14,209 nucleotides of DNA from JBIOJM01 sp044450785 (GCA_044450785.1 JBIOJM010000269.1:1-14209); one strand, 5' to 3'; counted from the stretch's first letter, positions 1-6,724 are shown. Notes: generated by a model from the sequence alone, not told the origin. Made by a program: numbers and translations.

Positions 1-33
1 CAGGAAGGGCTGTCACCGTTTTGGAAGGCGTAA

Positions 34-954
34 TTCGGCGAGCAGTTCGATACGCAGAAGCTGACGACGGGGATCGCTTACGCGTTTTCGGTCGATCGCG
101 GGAAGAACTGGAAGGTTCGCCCCTCGCCGCTGTTGCTGCCGGTTGCGAACGGCTGGGACGACTTCCGCGTCGAAACCGCCAGTGCCGTTGTGGTGGACGG
201 AACCCTGCATCTGTTTTATTGCGCGGATCGGACACAGAAACCCGCCCGCTACCAGATCGGCGAAGCGTCGCTGGCATTGGAAGGTGAGACACTCCGCGAA
301 GCGCTGCTCGTTCACGGGAGAACTCCGTCGCGCGGCCGAGCGACACCGGTGCTGGCGGGAATCTCCGACAAGCCATCCTTTCGAAACAACGTCCAGGAAC
401 CGAGCGCGTTGTACGTTGCGGGGCGTTTCGAATTGTACTTTGTCGGCCTGCAATTCTCACAACCGAGCGAAGCGGTCAATCATCCCGGGCAGACGATGCG
501 CCGGGTCGGCCTGGGCCGGGCCCTTCTGGACGATTCGCTGAAACTGATTGAGATCTCCGACAAACCGCTGATCGACTTGGCGAACATCATTGAGGTAAAG
601 CGAACTAAGGACCGTCTGGTGCTGTTCACCACTCTGGCAGGAGAAGGAGAAGCGCACCGGCGAGAAAGGATCGGTTACCACACCTCCCGGGATGGACGAA
701 GCTGGTCCCGTCCCAAAGAGGTCGTGTCGTCGCGGCCGATGGGATTCGACAGTTGGGGTTGCATGTCTCCTACGGTCGTGCAGGAGGCGGATCGCTGGGT
801 CCTGTTCTACACCGCGCTCGAGAATTCTCGCGATCGGCCCAGCGAACGATGGGGAATGCCGCTTGGCCGTGACGGCTGGCTCTTTGGTACGCTCGGTCGG
901 GCGGAATCGATCGCGCCTCCGATTTCCCGGCAACCGCCGCCGACTCACCGATGA
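34..954 (+). CDS. Beta-propeller glycosidase-like protein, 5' truncated or nonsense-interrupted
   Basis: The frame is open from 34 to the TGA at 952-954. It reads as a five-bladed propeller of the GH43/GH32/GH130-like superfamily. Repeated blade signatures are visible: GIAYAFSVDRGKNW, LHLFYCADR, RFELYFVGLQF, GYHTSRDGRSW and RWVLFYTALE, each an aromatic strand or a Ser/Asp-Gly-x-x-Trp turn. Coding character is already clear before the first possible internal start (TTG at 133), so the real N-terminus lies upstream. In the same frame, residues before 31 (SPFWKA) also look coding, but a TAA at 31-33 interrupts them; one base change from a TAT/TAC or GAA codon would explain it. No signal peptide is visible because the start is missing. 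The last 185 bp overlap tail-to-tail with the minus-strand thioredoxin-like gene. The substrate cannot be told, and enzymatic activity is inferred from fold resemblance only. It may be a pseudogene or carry a sequencing error. Confidence 0.6.
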   Translation, partial: FGEQFDTQKLTTGIAYAFSVDRGKNWKVRPSPLLLPVANGWDDFRVETASAVVVDGTLHLFYCADRTQKPARYQIGEASLALEGETLREALLVHGRTPSRGRATPVLAGISDKPSFRNNVQEPSALYVAGRFELYFVGLQFSQPSEAVNHPGQTMRRVGLGRALLDDSLKLIEISDKPLIDLANIIEVKRTKDRLVLFTTLAGEGEAHRRERIGYHTSRDGRSWSRPKEVVSSRPMGFDSWGCMSPTVVQEADRWVLFYTALENSRDRPSERWGMPLGRDGWLFGTLGRAESIAPPISRQPPPTHR

Positions 955-2248
955 TACCGTAACGGACCCCGCTGCGGAGATCAATGGCATGGCCTCCGGG
1001 CAGAAACGCGACGTCGGCTTTCGCCTTGAGTTCCTGGCGATCGTTGCCCCACTTGAGCTTTTCGGTGCCGCGAGCCACGAGGAGGAGACGGCGCATCCGG
1101 TTCTCCTTGATATCGATGAATCCATCCCACGTGAGCTTGACCTCGTGTTGCCAGAGCCGGCCGTCGCCCCCCTGGCCGTCGATGGAAGCTCCCGCGGCCT
1201 CCGACCTGCCCTCGACGCGGATCCGGACAGACGTGTTGCCGCCCGCCTCGACCTTTTGCGCCGAGAACTCGCAGTGCTCTAGACTGCCCTTGCCGCCGGT
1301 GACGTGGCCGAATGGATTCACGTCCAGTTGCCCCAGGTACGCATGGCTCACGAGCAACCGGCCCAGATCGTCTGCCAACCGGAAGCGGTTGGACCCCGCG
1401 TCCGCGACCGTCTTCGCCAGCGCCTCCTGCAGGGCGACGGGCACGTTGAAGCGATCCTCAACATAGTGTTCCTGGCGCAGCGTGTCGGCGACGGTCTTGC
1501 CGTCTTCGTCGAGAGCCCGGCCGAACACGCGGGCGACGAGCGTCCCTTGCTGGACTCGTGGCTCCGCCGGACAGCGCTTCCCGTCGGGGTGGTACTCGGC
1601 AATCACCGGGGCCTTGGCATTGTCTTCGACGTCCGCGAGCTTCTGGCTCGGGAACTTCATGTAGCGCCGGGCCGGGAACGGCTTCTTCGCATCCGGATAA
1701 TCAGCGAAGCGCGTCAAGGTATGGTCGAGGAAGGCGAGGACGCTCTTGTCGTCGTCGAACATGAGCGCCCAGTCGAGGACCTTGCCCGCGGAGTTGGCGA
1801 CGCAGATTCCCTGGGGGGCGAGTTTGGAACGGCCGATCTCACGGTAGAGCCGGCCTTCATCGTCGTCAGGCGGATAATTGACCAGGCCGGCCTTGAGGGC
1901 CACGGGCACGAAATCGGCATTAACGCGACGGATGACATCGGGATTGGAGAAGACCGCCTCACGGGCGGCACCCGCGAACACTCAGCAGCGCGCGTCGTCG
2001 ATGGGCCGGTCGATGAAGACCCAGAGCAAGACGGGCTTGCTCGTCGCGCGCGACACCCTGAGCCCTTCGAGCAAGCAGCTCTTCCAGGCGATCTCGCGCC
2101 AGGCGACCCTGGCCGGTTTCAGGGCCTCGATCTCCGCTTGCAAGGCTTCAGGCGTCGGCGCCTTCTTCGCGACACTCGTCGCGTCCTGAGGCCAGGCGAT
2201 GGCGGCGAACAGCAGCGCCACGCTTAGAGCGACTGTCACGCTCTTCAT
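770..2248 (-). CDS. Secreted thioredoxin-fold protein, predicted selenoprotein (Sec at TGA 1982-1984)
   Basis: Seen: from the ATG at 2248 the frame is open for 492 codons except one TGA at codon 89. The protein reads smoothly through it (PIDDARC-[TGA]-VFAGAAREAVF). Residues 1-21 form a Sec-type signal peptide (MKSVTVALSVALLFAAIA). KPVLLWVFID (71-80) is a thioredoxin first strand, Cys88-Sec89 sits where the redox pair would be, FVPVAL is the next strand, and the Pro in SKLAPQG (about 145) fits the cis-proline loop. A roughly 300-residue C-terminal region is unrecognised. ATG 2248 is preferred to the upstream start at 2272 because GGAGAA lies 6 nt before it and the signal peptide begins there. 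TGA is an ordinary stop in several neighbouring genes, so the code is not reassigned. A SECIS-like hairpin follows the TGA. The last 55 or so residues are antisense to the beta-propeller gene and look like run-on sequence. Known: vicinal Cys-Sec pairs are redox active, as in thioredoxin reductase tails. Inferred: an extracytoplasmic redox role. The alternative is a nonsense-broken gene. Confidence 0.72.
1953..1969 (-). promoter_or_regulatory. Candidate bacterial SECIS hairpin
   Basis: Counting from the base after the TGA at 1982-1984, bases +13 to +18 (GCCGCC) pair with +24 to +29 (GGCGGT). This gives 6 bp with one G-U pair and a 5-nt apical loop, CGTGA. The loop starts 19 nt after the TGA and has G as its second base. 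Both properties match the general bacterial SECIS description: a short hairpin 16-37 nt downstream with a G early in the loop, recognised by SelB. A competing helix using +4 to +11 with +17 to +24 is also possible. In GC-rich coding DNA a small hairpin can arise by chance, so this supports rather than proves recoding. Confidence 0.55.
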
Positions 2249-2254
2249 GGTCAG

Positions 2255-2260
2255 TTCTCC
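2255..2260 (-). promoter_or_regulatory. Shine-Dalgarno that decides the selenoprotein start
   Basis: GGAGAA on the minus strand, 6 nt upstream of the ATG at 2246-2248. It favours this start, directly before the signal peptide, over the in-frame start at 2272, which would place eight non-signal residues in front. Confidence 0.5.
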
Positions 2261-2480
2261 ATTGCGGGCCATACACCGCTTCCGCCCAACAACCCAAGCT
2301 CAGCGGACCGGCCCGCCGAGCTGTGCTTTTGATCGTACTCGAACCACGCTCCTGGCGGGAGTACCGAGACCGGCCGCACAGAGAATTGCGACCGCCTCGG
2401 CTGCTGGCGTTGAAACGCGGAGACGAATTCGGTCGTACCTGACTCCGTTCATTCTCGCGATCTCGATCACGGGAGGCTTC

Positions 2481-3452
2481 TTATTCCGCTGGCACCATCT
2501 TCAGGACCTCTTTCGGATCGAGCACGATTCCCCCGCGGAGCACCTTCCTGATCGATCGCGTATTGTTGATGTTCGCAAGCGGGTCGGCGTCGAGCAAGAT
2601 CAGATCGGCGAGCTTGCCCACTTCGATCGACCCCAGGCGGTCGGCCTGGCCCAAGGCCGCGGCGTTGTGCAGCGTGGCGCACCGGAGTGCCTCGGCGGGC
2701 GGCAGGCCCGACTCGACGAGTTGCTCCAGTTCCTGGTGCAAGGAGAAGCCCGGCGCCACGAACGGTTCCGGAGCGTCCGTCCCCGCCAGCAGCATGACAC
2801 CTTCGCGGTAAAGCCGGCCAGTCAGCTCCCGGTACTTCGCCATCTCGCCGCGCCGTGCCGCGAGCGTTTCGGGCTGGAGCGTCGTGACCTTCCAGTTGAC
2901 CATCTCATCGACAAACGCGGGGACCTTCGCCGGGTCGGTCAGGGCGCGACCGATGTCGCGGTGGAACGGCGGGTCCGAGTCGATCAAGGGACTGCACTTG
3001 AAGACACGAGGTGAACGCTGCGGAGACATTTCACCGATGCGTGCGAGGAGAGTTTCGGCGACGATTTCATCTCCGGTGTCGCGGACCGAGGTCACCCCGG
3101 CGGCAAGAAACAGGGGCAGGACCTCATCTCCGGTCATGTGCGCGAAATCGAGGACATGGACCAGGTGGAAATGGGCGTCGATCAATCCGGGGATCAAGAA
3201 CTTTCCCTCGGCGACGATCGTCTCCGCGTCGGCCGGGATCTTGACCGGATTCTCACTCGTACCAATCGCCCGGATCTCGCCGCCGGCAATGACGACGGTC
3301 CGCCCCGGTCGCATCACACCGGCCGCGACGTCCAGAACCGAGCAGCCGCGGATCACCACCGGGCGCGGGACTTCGGCGGAGTGGGTTTGCGCCGAGAACG
3401 CGAGCGAGCCCATCACGAACAGGACGAAAGTTCCGCGGAATAGCGAGGGCAT
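2481..3452 (-). CDS. Exported amidohydrolase-family protein with apparent internal deletion
   Basis: This is a metal-dependent amidohydrolase of the imidazolonepropionase/prolidase-like group. Residues 1-26 are a signal peptide ending near THSA. An N-terminal composite beta-sandwich follows (VVIRGCSVLDV, GRTVVIAGGEIRAIG). LIPGLIDAHFHLVH carries the first metal-binding His-x-His (94 and 96). The C-terminal half has LLAGTDAPEP (Asp226, the last metal ligand) and LGSIEVGKLADLILLDADPL, the returning sandwich strand. It is 323 residues, whereas this family usually has 400 or more. The sequence jumps from VDEMVNWKVTTL (to residue 192, about 2877) directly to QPETLAARRGEM, with no Lys/His/His-bearing barrel strands between. 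Those residues normally complete the binuclear site, so the product is probably inactive. The deletion is in frame. ATG 3452 has no clear Shine-Dalgarno. It may be transcribed with the DUF1569 fragment just upstream (3466-3633). Confidence 0.75.
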   Translation of the reverse strand: MPSLFRGTFVLFVMGSLAFSAQTHSAEVPRPVVIRGCSVLDVAAGVMRPGRTVVIAGGEIRAIGTSENPVKIPADAETIVAEGKFLIPGLIDAHFHLVHVLDFAHMTGDEVLPLFLAAGVTSVRDTGDEIVAETLLARIGEMSPQRSPRVFKCSPLIDSDPPFHRDIGRALTDPAKVPAFVDEMVNWKVTTLQPETLAARRGEMAKYRELTGRLYREGVMLLAGTDAPEPFVAPGFSLHQELEQLVESGLPPAEALRCATLHNAAALGQADRLGSIEVGKLADLILLDADPLANINNTRSIRKVLRGGIVLDPKEVLKMVPAE

Positions 3453-3465
3453 GGGTCGTCAAGAC

Positions 3466-3633
3466 TCAGCGAGCGGGACCAACGCGTTGAATCAAATTGA
3501 ACCCGGTGGCGAGGTGGTTGCAAATCTGCCCGAGCGACCATTGGCCAACTGTCGCGTGGCCGGCCAGGAGCCGTTCCACGTCGGGCATCACCTCGTCAAG
3601 ACTGGCGAACGATAATTCGCGGCGGCCGGCCAT
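3466..3633 (-). pseudogene. N-terminal fragment of a DUF1569 (DinB-like) protein
   Basis: A 55-codon frame starts at the ATG 3631-3633, with AAAGGGG about 7 nt upstream, and ends at TGA 3466-3468. It begins MAGRRELSFASLDEVMPD and continues VERLLAGHATVGQWSLGQICNHLATGF. This is the characteristic N-terminus of DUF1569 proteins, a DinB-like four-helix family common in planctomycetes, including the WSLGQICNHLA helix with its His. Family members are normally about 150-180 residues, so roughly two thirds is missing. The stop lies 13 nt before the amidohydrolase start. The molecular function of the family is not settled. The fragment looks like the remainder of a deletion. It could be expressed as a short peptide, since its start signals and promoter appear intact. 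Confidence 0.65.
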
Positions 3634-3757
3634 GCGGCATCCCCTTTCACCCGCTTGTAGGGGTTTTCAGACCGAGCCGTCAGAAAGAAGGACCCATGGC
3701 TGTGAGTCTCGGCCAACACGGCTGATACCGCGCTTGCTCTTTCCGCGACGTTGCGAC

Positions 3758-3786
3758 ATGATAATTGAACATTCACCGTCGGTCAA
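3758..3786 (-). promoter_or_regulatory. Sigma-70-like promoter for the DUF1569 fragment and amidohydrolase
   Basis: Minus strand: TTGACC (3781-3786), a 17-nt spacer, then TATCAT (3758-3763). This is close to the TTGACA-N17-TATAAT consensus and is a clean match in an otherwise GC-rich region. The expected transcript start, near 3750, leaves a leader of about 120 nt before the ATG at 3633. Confidence 0.5.
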
Positions 3787-3970
3787 AACAACCCTGGAAC
3801 CGCCGGAAGCGGATGATGTCTGCCGCCCGATCGAGACGAGTAAACCGTCCGGATCGTTTGCTGCCGCAACGGCGAGAACCTGATTCGGACCGAGGGACCC
3901 CCGGCGCGCAGTGCATCCTGCTACGCCGTCTTCTCAGTCCAATCCCTGCCTTGAACACGTCGTTGCCCTC

Positions 3971-3999
3971 TGGACCTCACGCGACAGTGGTCGTAGAAT
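3971..3999 (+). promoter_or_regulatory. Possible promoter of the REP-associated transposase
   Basis: TGGACC (3971-3976), a 17-nt spacer, then TAGAAT (3994-3999) on the plus strand, about 155 bp before the transposase ATG. The -10 box matches 5 of 6 consensus bases and the -35 box 4 of 6. The left palindromic repeat lies between this promoter and the gene, so it would be in the 5' leader. Confidence 0.3.
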
Positions 4000-4043
4000 G
4001 AGCCGCGCGCAATCCCATCAGGTCCCGGTCGTCCGCGTCTCCC

Positions 4044-4104
4044 GTAGCCGCATTCGCCAGAATGCGGCTGCGTCTGCCGGCGGAATTCCGGCGAATTCCG
4101 CTAC
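4044..4104. repeat. REP-like palindromic pair, left copy
   Basis: The unit begins GTAGC and ends GCTAC, so its ends can pair. Inside are two hairpins: CCGCATT-(6 nt)-AATGCGG and CGGAATT-(6 nt)-AATTCCG. The two halves are an inverted pair of the same core, ATTCGCCAGAAT versus ATTCCGGCGAAT. A partial direct copy of its interior (AATGCGGCTGC.TCTGCCG) recurs at 4108-4126 with one mismatch. The matching unit lies at 4732-4799, on the other side of the transposase. Paired palindromes around a Y1 transposase are typical REP/RAYT arrangements. Confidence 0.75.
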
Positions 4105-4153
4105 CAAAATGCGGCTGCCTCTGCCGTGGCGGCCACTGCGCAAGGGCGAAGAC

Positions 4154-4735
4154 ATGAGTCGGGATCATAGTTACCTCAAGCGATTACCGGCGGAATACTA
4201 TCGAGGCCAAGCGTACGTTCACTGGTCCATGACCATGCAGGATCGGAAAACCGGATGGCTCGTGCCCATCTTCTACTACAAGTTTCGCGAAATCCTCACG
4301 CACGCGTCCTTTCGCTATGGCTTCTGCTGCCCAATCTACTGTTGTATGCCGGACCATCTTCATTTGCTCTGGGTGGGGATTCTGCCGACGTGCGATCAGC
4401 TCTTGGCAGCCGGCTACTTTCGCAAGCAATTAAACCCGATCTTGGCAGTTTTCGGCGCTCAGTTTCAGGAGCAGGGTTATGAGCACGTGCTCAGAGAAGA
4501 CGAACGCGAGCGCAGCGCATTCGAAATCGTGTTCGAGTACATCGCCCGCAATCCCGAACGCGCTGGACTCGTGAAAGAGAACGGCTATCGCGAGTACCCG
4601 TATACCGGCTGCCTGGTGCCGGGCTACCCGGAATTGAAGATATGGGACGACAAGTTTTGGGAACGGTTCTGGCGCATTCATGCCTACCTGCAAGAGCACG
4701 GATTGACGCGAACGGAAAGCCGTGTTTCGCCGTAG
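4154..4735 (+). CDS. REP-associated tyrosine transposase (RAYT, IS200/Y1-like)
   Basis: A 193-residue protein in the usual size range of the Y1 REP transposase family. MPDHLHLLW contains the HUH metal motif (His68, His70). YFRKQL follows, with Tyr88 as the likely nucleophile, then HVLREDERERSAFE and the family signature EYIARNPERAGLV at 129-140. Known: these enzymes nick and join single-stranded REP palindromes through a 5'-phosphotyrosine. It is flanked by matching palindromic repeats at 4044-4104 and 4732-4799, its probable substrates. The TAG stop (4733-4735) is part of the right repeat. ATG 4154 is preferred: the frame stays open back to 3911, but that stretch includes the left repeat and has no conserved sequence, and the family normally starts shortly before the YYRGQAYVHW strand. 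The Shine-Dalgarno is weak (AAGGGCG). Key residues are present, so it may be active. Confidence 0.85.
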   Translation: MSRDHSYLKRLPAEYYRGQAYVHWSMTMQDRKTGWLVPIFYYKFREILTHASFRYGFCCPIYCCMPDHLHLLWVGILPTCDQLLAAGYFRKQLNPILAVFGAQFQEQGYEHVLREDERERSAFEIVFEYIARNPERAGLVKENGYREYPYTGCLVPGYPELKIWDDKFWERFWRIHAYLQEHGLTRTESRVSP

Positions 4736-4799
4736 CCGCATTCGCCAGAATGCGGAGCGAAGCGGCCGGCAGCGACGGAATTCTGGCGAATTCCGCTAC
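4732..4799. repeat. REP-like palindromic pair, right copy
   Basis: Begins GTAGCCGCATTCGCCAGAAT, the same first 20 bases as the left copy at 4044, and ends AATTCTGGCGAATTCCGCTAC-like, the reverse complement of nearly the same core. ATTCGCCAGAAT occurs exactly on both strands, so the unit is two inverted REP cores around a GC-rich spacer. The transposase stop codon lies at its second to fourth bases. Confidence 0.75.
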
Positions 4800-5083
4800 G
4801 AGCCTTCGCCTACCTCCGCCTCCTGAGTTGGATCGGCCACGCCCGGCAAGCGAACACCTATCGGCGGAGCGTGCCAGGGTGCGCAGTCCAGGCCGTCGTC
4901 CCGTGTCGGGCCATTAGCCCGGCCAAATGAAGTTCAGGCCCGGCAGGTCTGGTAGGCCGCAAGGCTCGAATGCCCTGCCGGGGCAGTTTCAGATCGCGAT
5001 GACGAACTGACCGAGGTTCGGGTCCCACTCGGCAAAGCCAGCCAAGAAGAGTTCAAGAGCCGTCTTGTCACCCCATTTTGAGT
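4800..5083. other. Intergenic stretch with an inverted repeat and a possible gene remnant
   Basis: No complete gene is seen. CCCGGCAGG at 4939-4947 pairs perfectly with CCTGCCGGG at 4974-4982. The loop contains a small GGCC-GCAA-GGCT helix. No T-run follows on either strand, so a standard terminator is not supported. On the minus strand, one frame from about 5080 to a TGA at 4989-4991 reads WGDKTALELFLAGFAEW and ends DPNLGQFVIAI. It has protein-like composition and could be the tail of a lost gene, but I do not recognise it and it has no start of its own. Confidence 0.3.
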
Positions 5084-6394
5084 TTATTCTAGCTTGTGTG
5101 GAGATGGCTCGGGGTCTGAAGGTTTCACATGGGCGTCCCGTTCCGGATCAACGCCCCACCACAGGACACCCCCGACGGCCACGACCGCTCCGGCGACGGC
5201 CAGGCCGAGCCGCCAACCCGAGTCGGCCCCATACTGTTGCGCGAAGTAACTGGAGAGGAGCGGCGTGAGATAGGGCGACAGGGCCCCTCCGGCGTTGCCG
5301 CCCGTGTTCAGCATGCCGGCGGCCGAGCCTCCAAACGAACCACCCAGCTCGACCGCCGTGGTCCAGAACGCTGCTTCGCAGGCACCGAGCAGGGCGGCGG
5401 AGACCGCGAACGCCGCAAATGTCGTTTGTGGCGTCTGTCCCAGGATCCCCAGCTCGAACACTCCGCCGCTTGCGAACATCCCGACGACCGGGACGAACGC
5501 GCGCCTCGCCCTGGGCGAGAACGACCGTGGAACGCGATCCGTCAGCCGCCCACCGCAGATCATGCCCACACCCATCGCCAGCGTGATCACCGTGGAATAC
5601 CAGCGCGACACGCTCGCGCTTTCGTGTCGGATCGTCTCGAAGTAGTAAGTGATCCAGTAGAAAAACATGTACTGAAAGTAGCCGTACGCGGCATAACTGA
5701 GCGTGATACAGATCACACTTCGGCGGCGGAGCATGAGCCGGAGTCCGGAGAGATCCAAAGGCGGGCGCGGGACCGCCGGTTTCTCTGGGGCGCGTGCAGA
5801 GGCTGTGCCGGCCGTCCAGGCGAGTGCGACGACGAGGGTCATCCCGCTGCTGATCAGAAACGCGATCGGCCAGTCAAAGAGATCGATCAATTTTCCCATG
5901 ACGAGATACGTTGCTGCGATTCCCACACAGGCCGCGGAATTGACCAATCCGTTGGCCAATGCTTTTGACCGTGTAGGCACTTGTTCGAACACCATGTGTG
6001 CCGACGCGGGGTGCAGCGGGGCATTCACGAGGCCCAGCAGGGACCTCACGACCATCAGGCCCAACCAGACTGCGGAGGCTCCGTGAAAGACGAATCCCAC
6101 GCCAGCCGTCAAGGCGACGAATACGGCCGAGCCGAATCCCAGGCCCAGCAGCGCTCGGCGCGCCCCGAAGCGATCGATCAACAAACCACCGGGCAGCATG
6201 GCCAGGGTGTAGATTGCCAGAAACGCCGAGTACACGAGCCCCATCTTCGCGGGATCGATTCCATACTCGGGGATGATCCGCTCAGTACCGGCCACCGTGA
6301 TGCCGACGCGGTTGAAGTGCGCGCAGGCCACGACCAGCATCAAGAGAAACACCGTCTTGGGCATCCCAAGGGCGGCGGGAGGTGGCGTCGACAC
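5084..6394 (-). CDS. Major facilitator superfamily transporter
   Basis: A 436-residue membrane protein with about 12 hydrophobic helices in two six-helix halves and a hydrophilic central loop (around GTASARAPEKPAVPRPP). The inter-helix 2-3 signature GGLLIDRFGARRALLG matches MFS motif A, and GGRLTDRVPR is its counterpart in the second half. The first helix (FLLMLVVACAHFNRVGITVAG) and the arrangement resemble the anion:cation symporter (ACS) branch, which moves organic acids. That substrate guess is weak. The frame continues upstream to a GTG at 6475, but those 27 residues lie in the left arm of the fold-back repeat and are not MFS-like. I therefore prefer GTG 6394 (STPPPAALGMPK); ATG 6364 is also possible. 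No strong Shine-Dalgarno decides between them. Stop TAA at 5084-5086. It stands alone, separated from the operon upstream by the repeat element. Confidence 0.85.
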   Translation of the reverse strand: MSTPPPAALGMPKTVFLLMLVVACAHFNRVGITVAGTERIIPEYGIDPAKMGLVYSAFLAIYTLAMLPGGLLIDRFGARRALLGLGFGSAVFVALTAGVGFVFHGASAVWLGLMVVRSLLGLVNAPLHPASAHMVFEQVPTRSKALANGLVNSAACVGIAATYLVMGKLIDLFDWPIAFLISSGMTLVVALAWTAGTASARAPEKPAVPRPPLDLSGLRLMLRRRSVICITLSYAAYGYFQYMFFYWITYYFETIRHESASVSRWYSTVITLAMGVGMICGGRLTDRVPRSFSPRARRAFVPVVGMFASGGVFELGILGQTPQTTFAAFAVSAALLGACEAAFWTTAVELGGSFGGSAAGMLNTGGNAGGALSPYLTPLLSSYFAQQYGADSGWRLGLAVAGAVVAVGGVLWWGVDPERDAHVKPSDPEPSPHKLE

Positions 6395-6437
6395 GTGTGC
6401 GGTCCCGGGAGACGAGCAGGAAAAAGCCTGGTGGCCT

Positions 6438-6718
6438 GTCAATCTTCGATTGCCGGATTGACGAGCGGCTCGCACATGAGAGAAAGAGTAAGATGAAGAG
6501 TAAGATTTGGAAGAGGACTAAGAGCAAGAGCACGAGAAAGAGCAGGACTCAATTCGCCGCCTCGCCTTTGTCATAGTGCATGAGGTCCTACTCTTAATCT
6601 TGTTCGTGCTCTTCATCCTCTTCTTAGTCGTAATCTTCCTCCTAATCTTGCTCTTCTTTGGATATTTGTCCTGGCCGTTGTCTCTTCGGTCATGTTTACC
6701 CGTCAATCGCAGATTGAC
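6438..6718. mobile_element. 281-bp fold-back repeat with terminal inverted repeats
   Basis: The ends are GTCAATCTTCGATTG (6438-6452) and, on the opposite strand, GTCAATCTGCGATTG (6704-6718), 14 of 15 bases identical and inverted. Inside, 6479-6549 is purine-rich (AAGAGTAAGATGAAGAGTAA style) and 6584-6660 is pyrimidine-rich. The reverse complement of the second tract shares words such as AAGAGCAAGA, AAGAGCACGA and GACTAAGA with the first. The whole is therefore an imperfect giant palindrome that could fold as a long hairpin in RNA or a cruciform in DNA. Each tract also gives artefactual open frames: Lys/Ser/Arg-rich on one strand and Leu/Phe/Ile-rich, membrane-like on the other. It sits exactly between the operon's last stop (6725) and the MFS gene. 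It may be a non-autonomous (MITE-like) element, a structured transcription end or both. No transposase is present inside. Confidence 0.5.
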
Positions 6719-6724
6719 GGACCA

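Noticed and set aside
1982..1984. TGA read as a simple frameshift or two separate genes
   Set aside because: The frame is identical on both sides and residues are protein-like right up to and after the codon. No shift is needed, and the downstream part has no credible start except the GTG immediately after the TGA.
2300..2452. 50-codon minus-strand frame (MNGVRYDRIRLRVS...) between the amidohydrolase and the selenoprotein
   Set aside because: It has a start and a stop but no convincing ribosome site, mixed third-position base use unlike the real genes nearby, and no recognised family. It is more likely intergenic.
2199..3014. 271-residue plus-strand open frame
   Set aside because: It is antisense to the amidohydrolase and the start of the thioredoxin-like gene, whose frames carry clear motifs. 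Long antisense frames are expected at this GC content.
3911..4153. Upstream in-frame extension of the transposase
   Set aside because: It would translate through the left palindromic repeat and add 81 residues with no family similarity. The ATG at 4154 fits the usual family start.
4939..4982. Hairpin considered as a rho-independent terminator
   Set aside because: The 9-bp stem is good, but no run of T follows on either strand and the loop is 26 nt.
5129..5968. 279-residue plus-strand open frame, Arg/Asp-rich
   Set aside because: It is antisense to the MFS transporter, has no hydrophobic core or domain, and is a GC-driven shadow.
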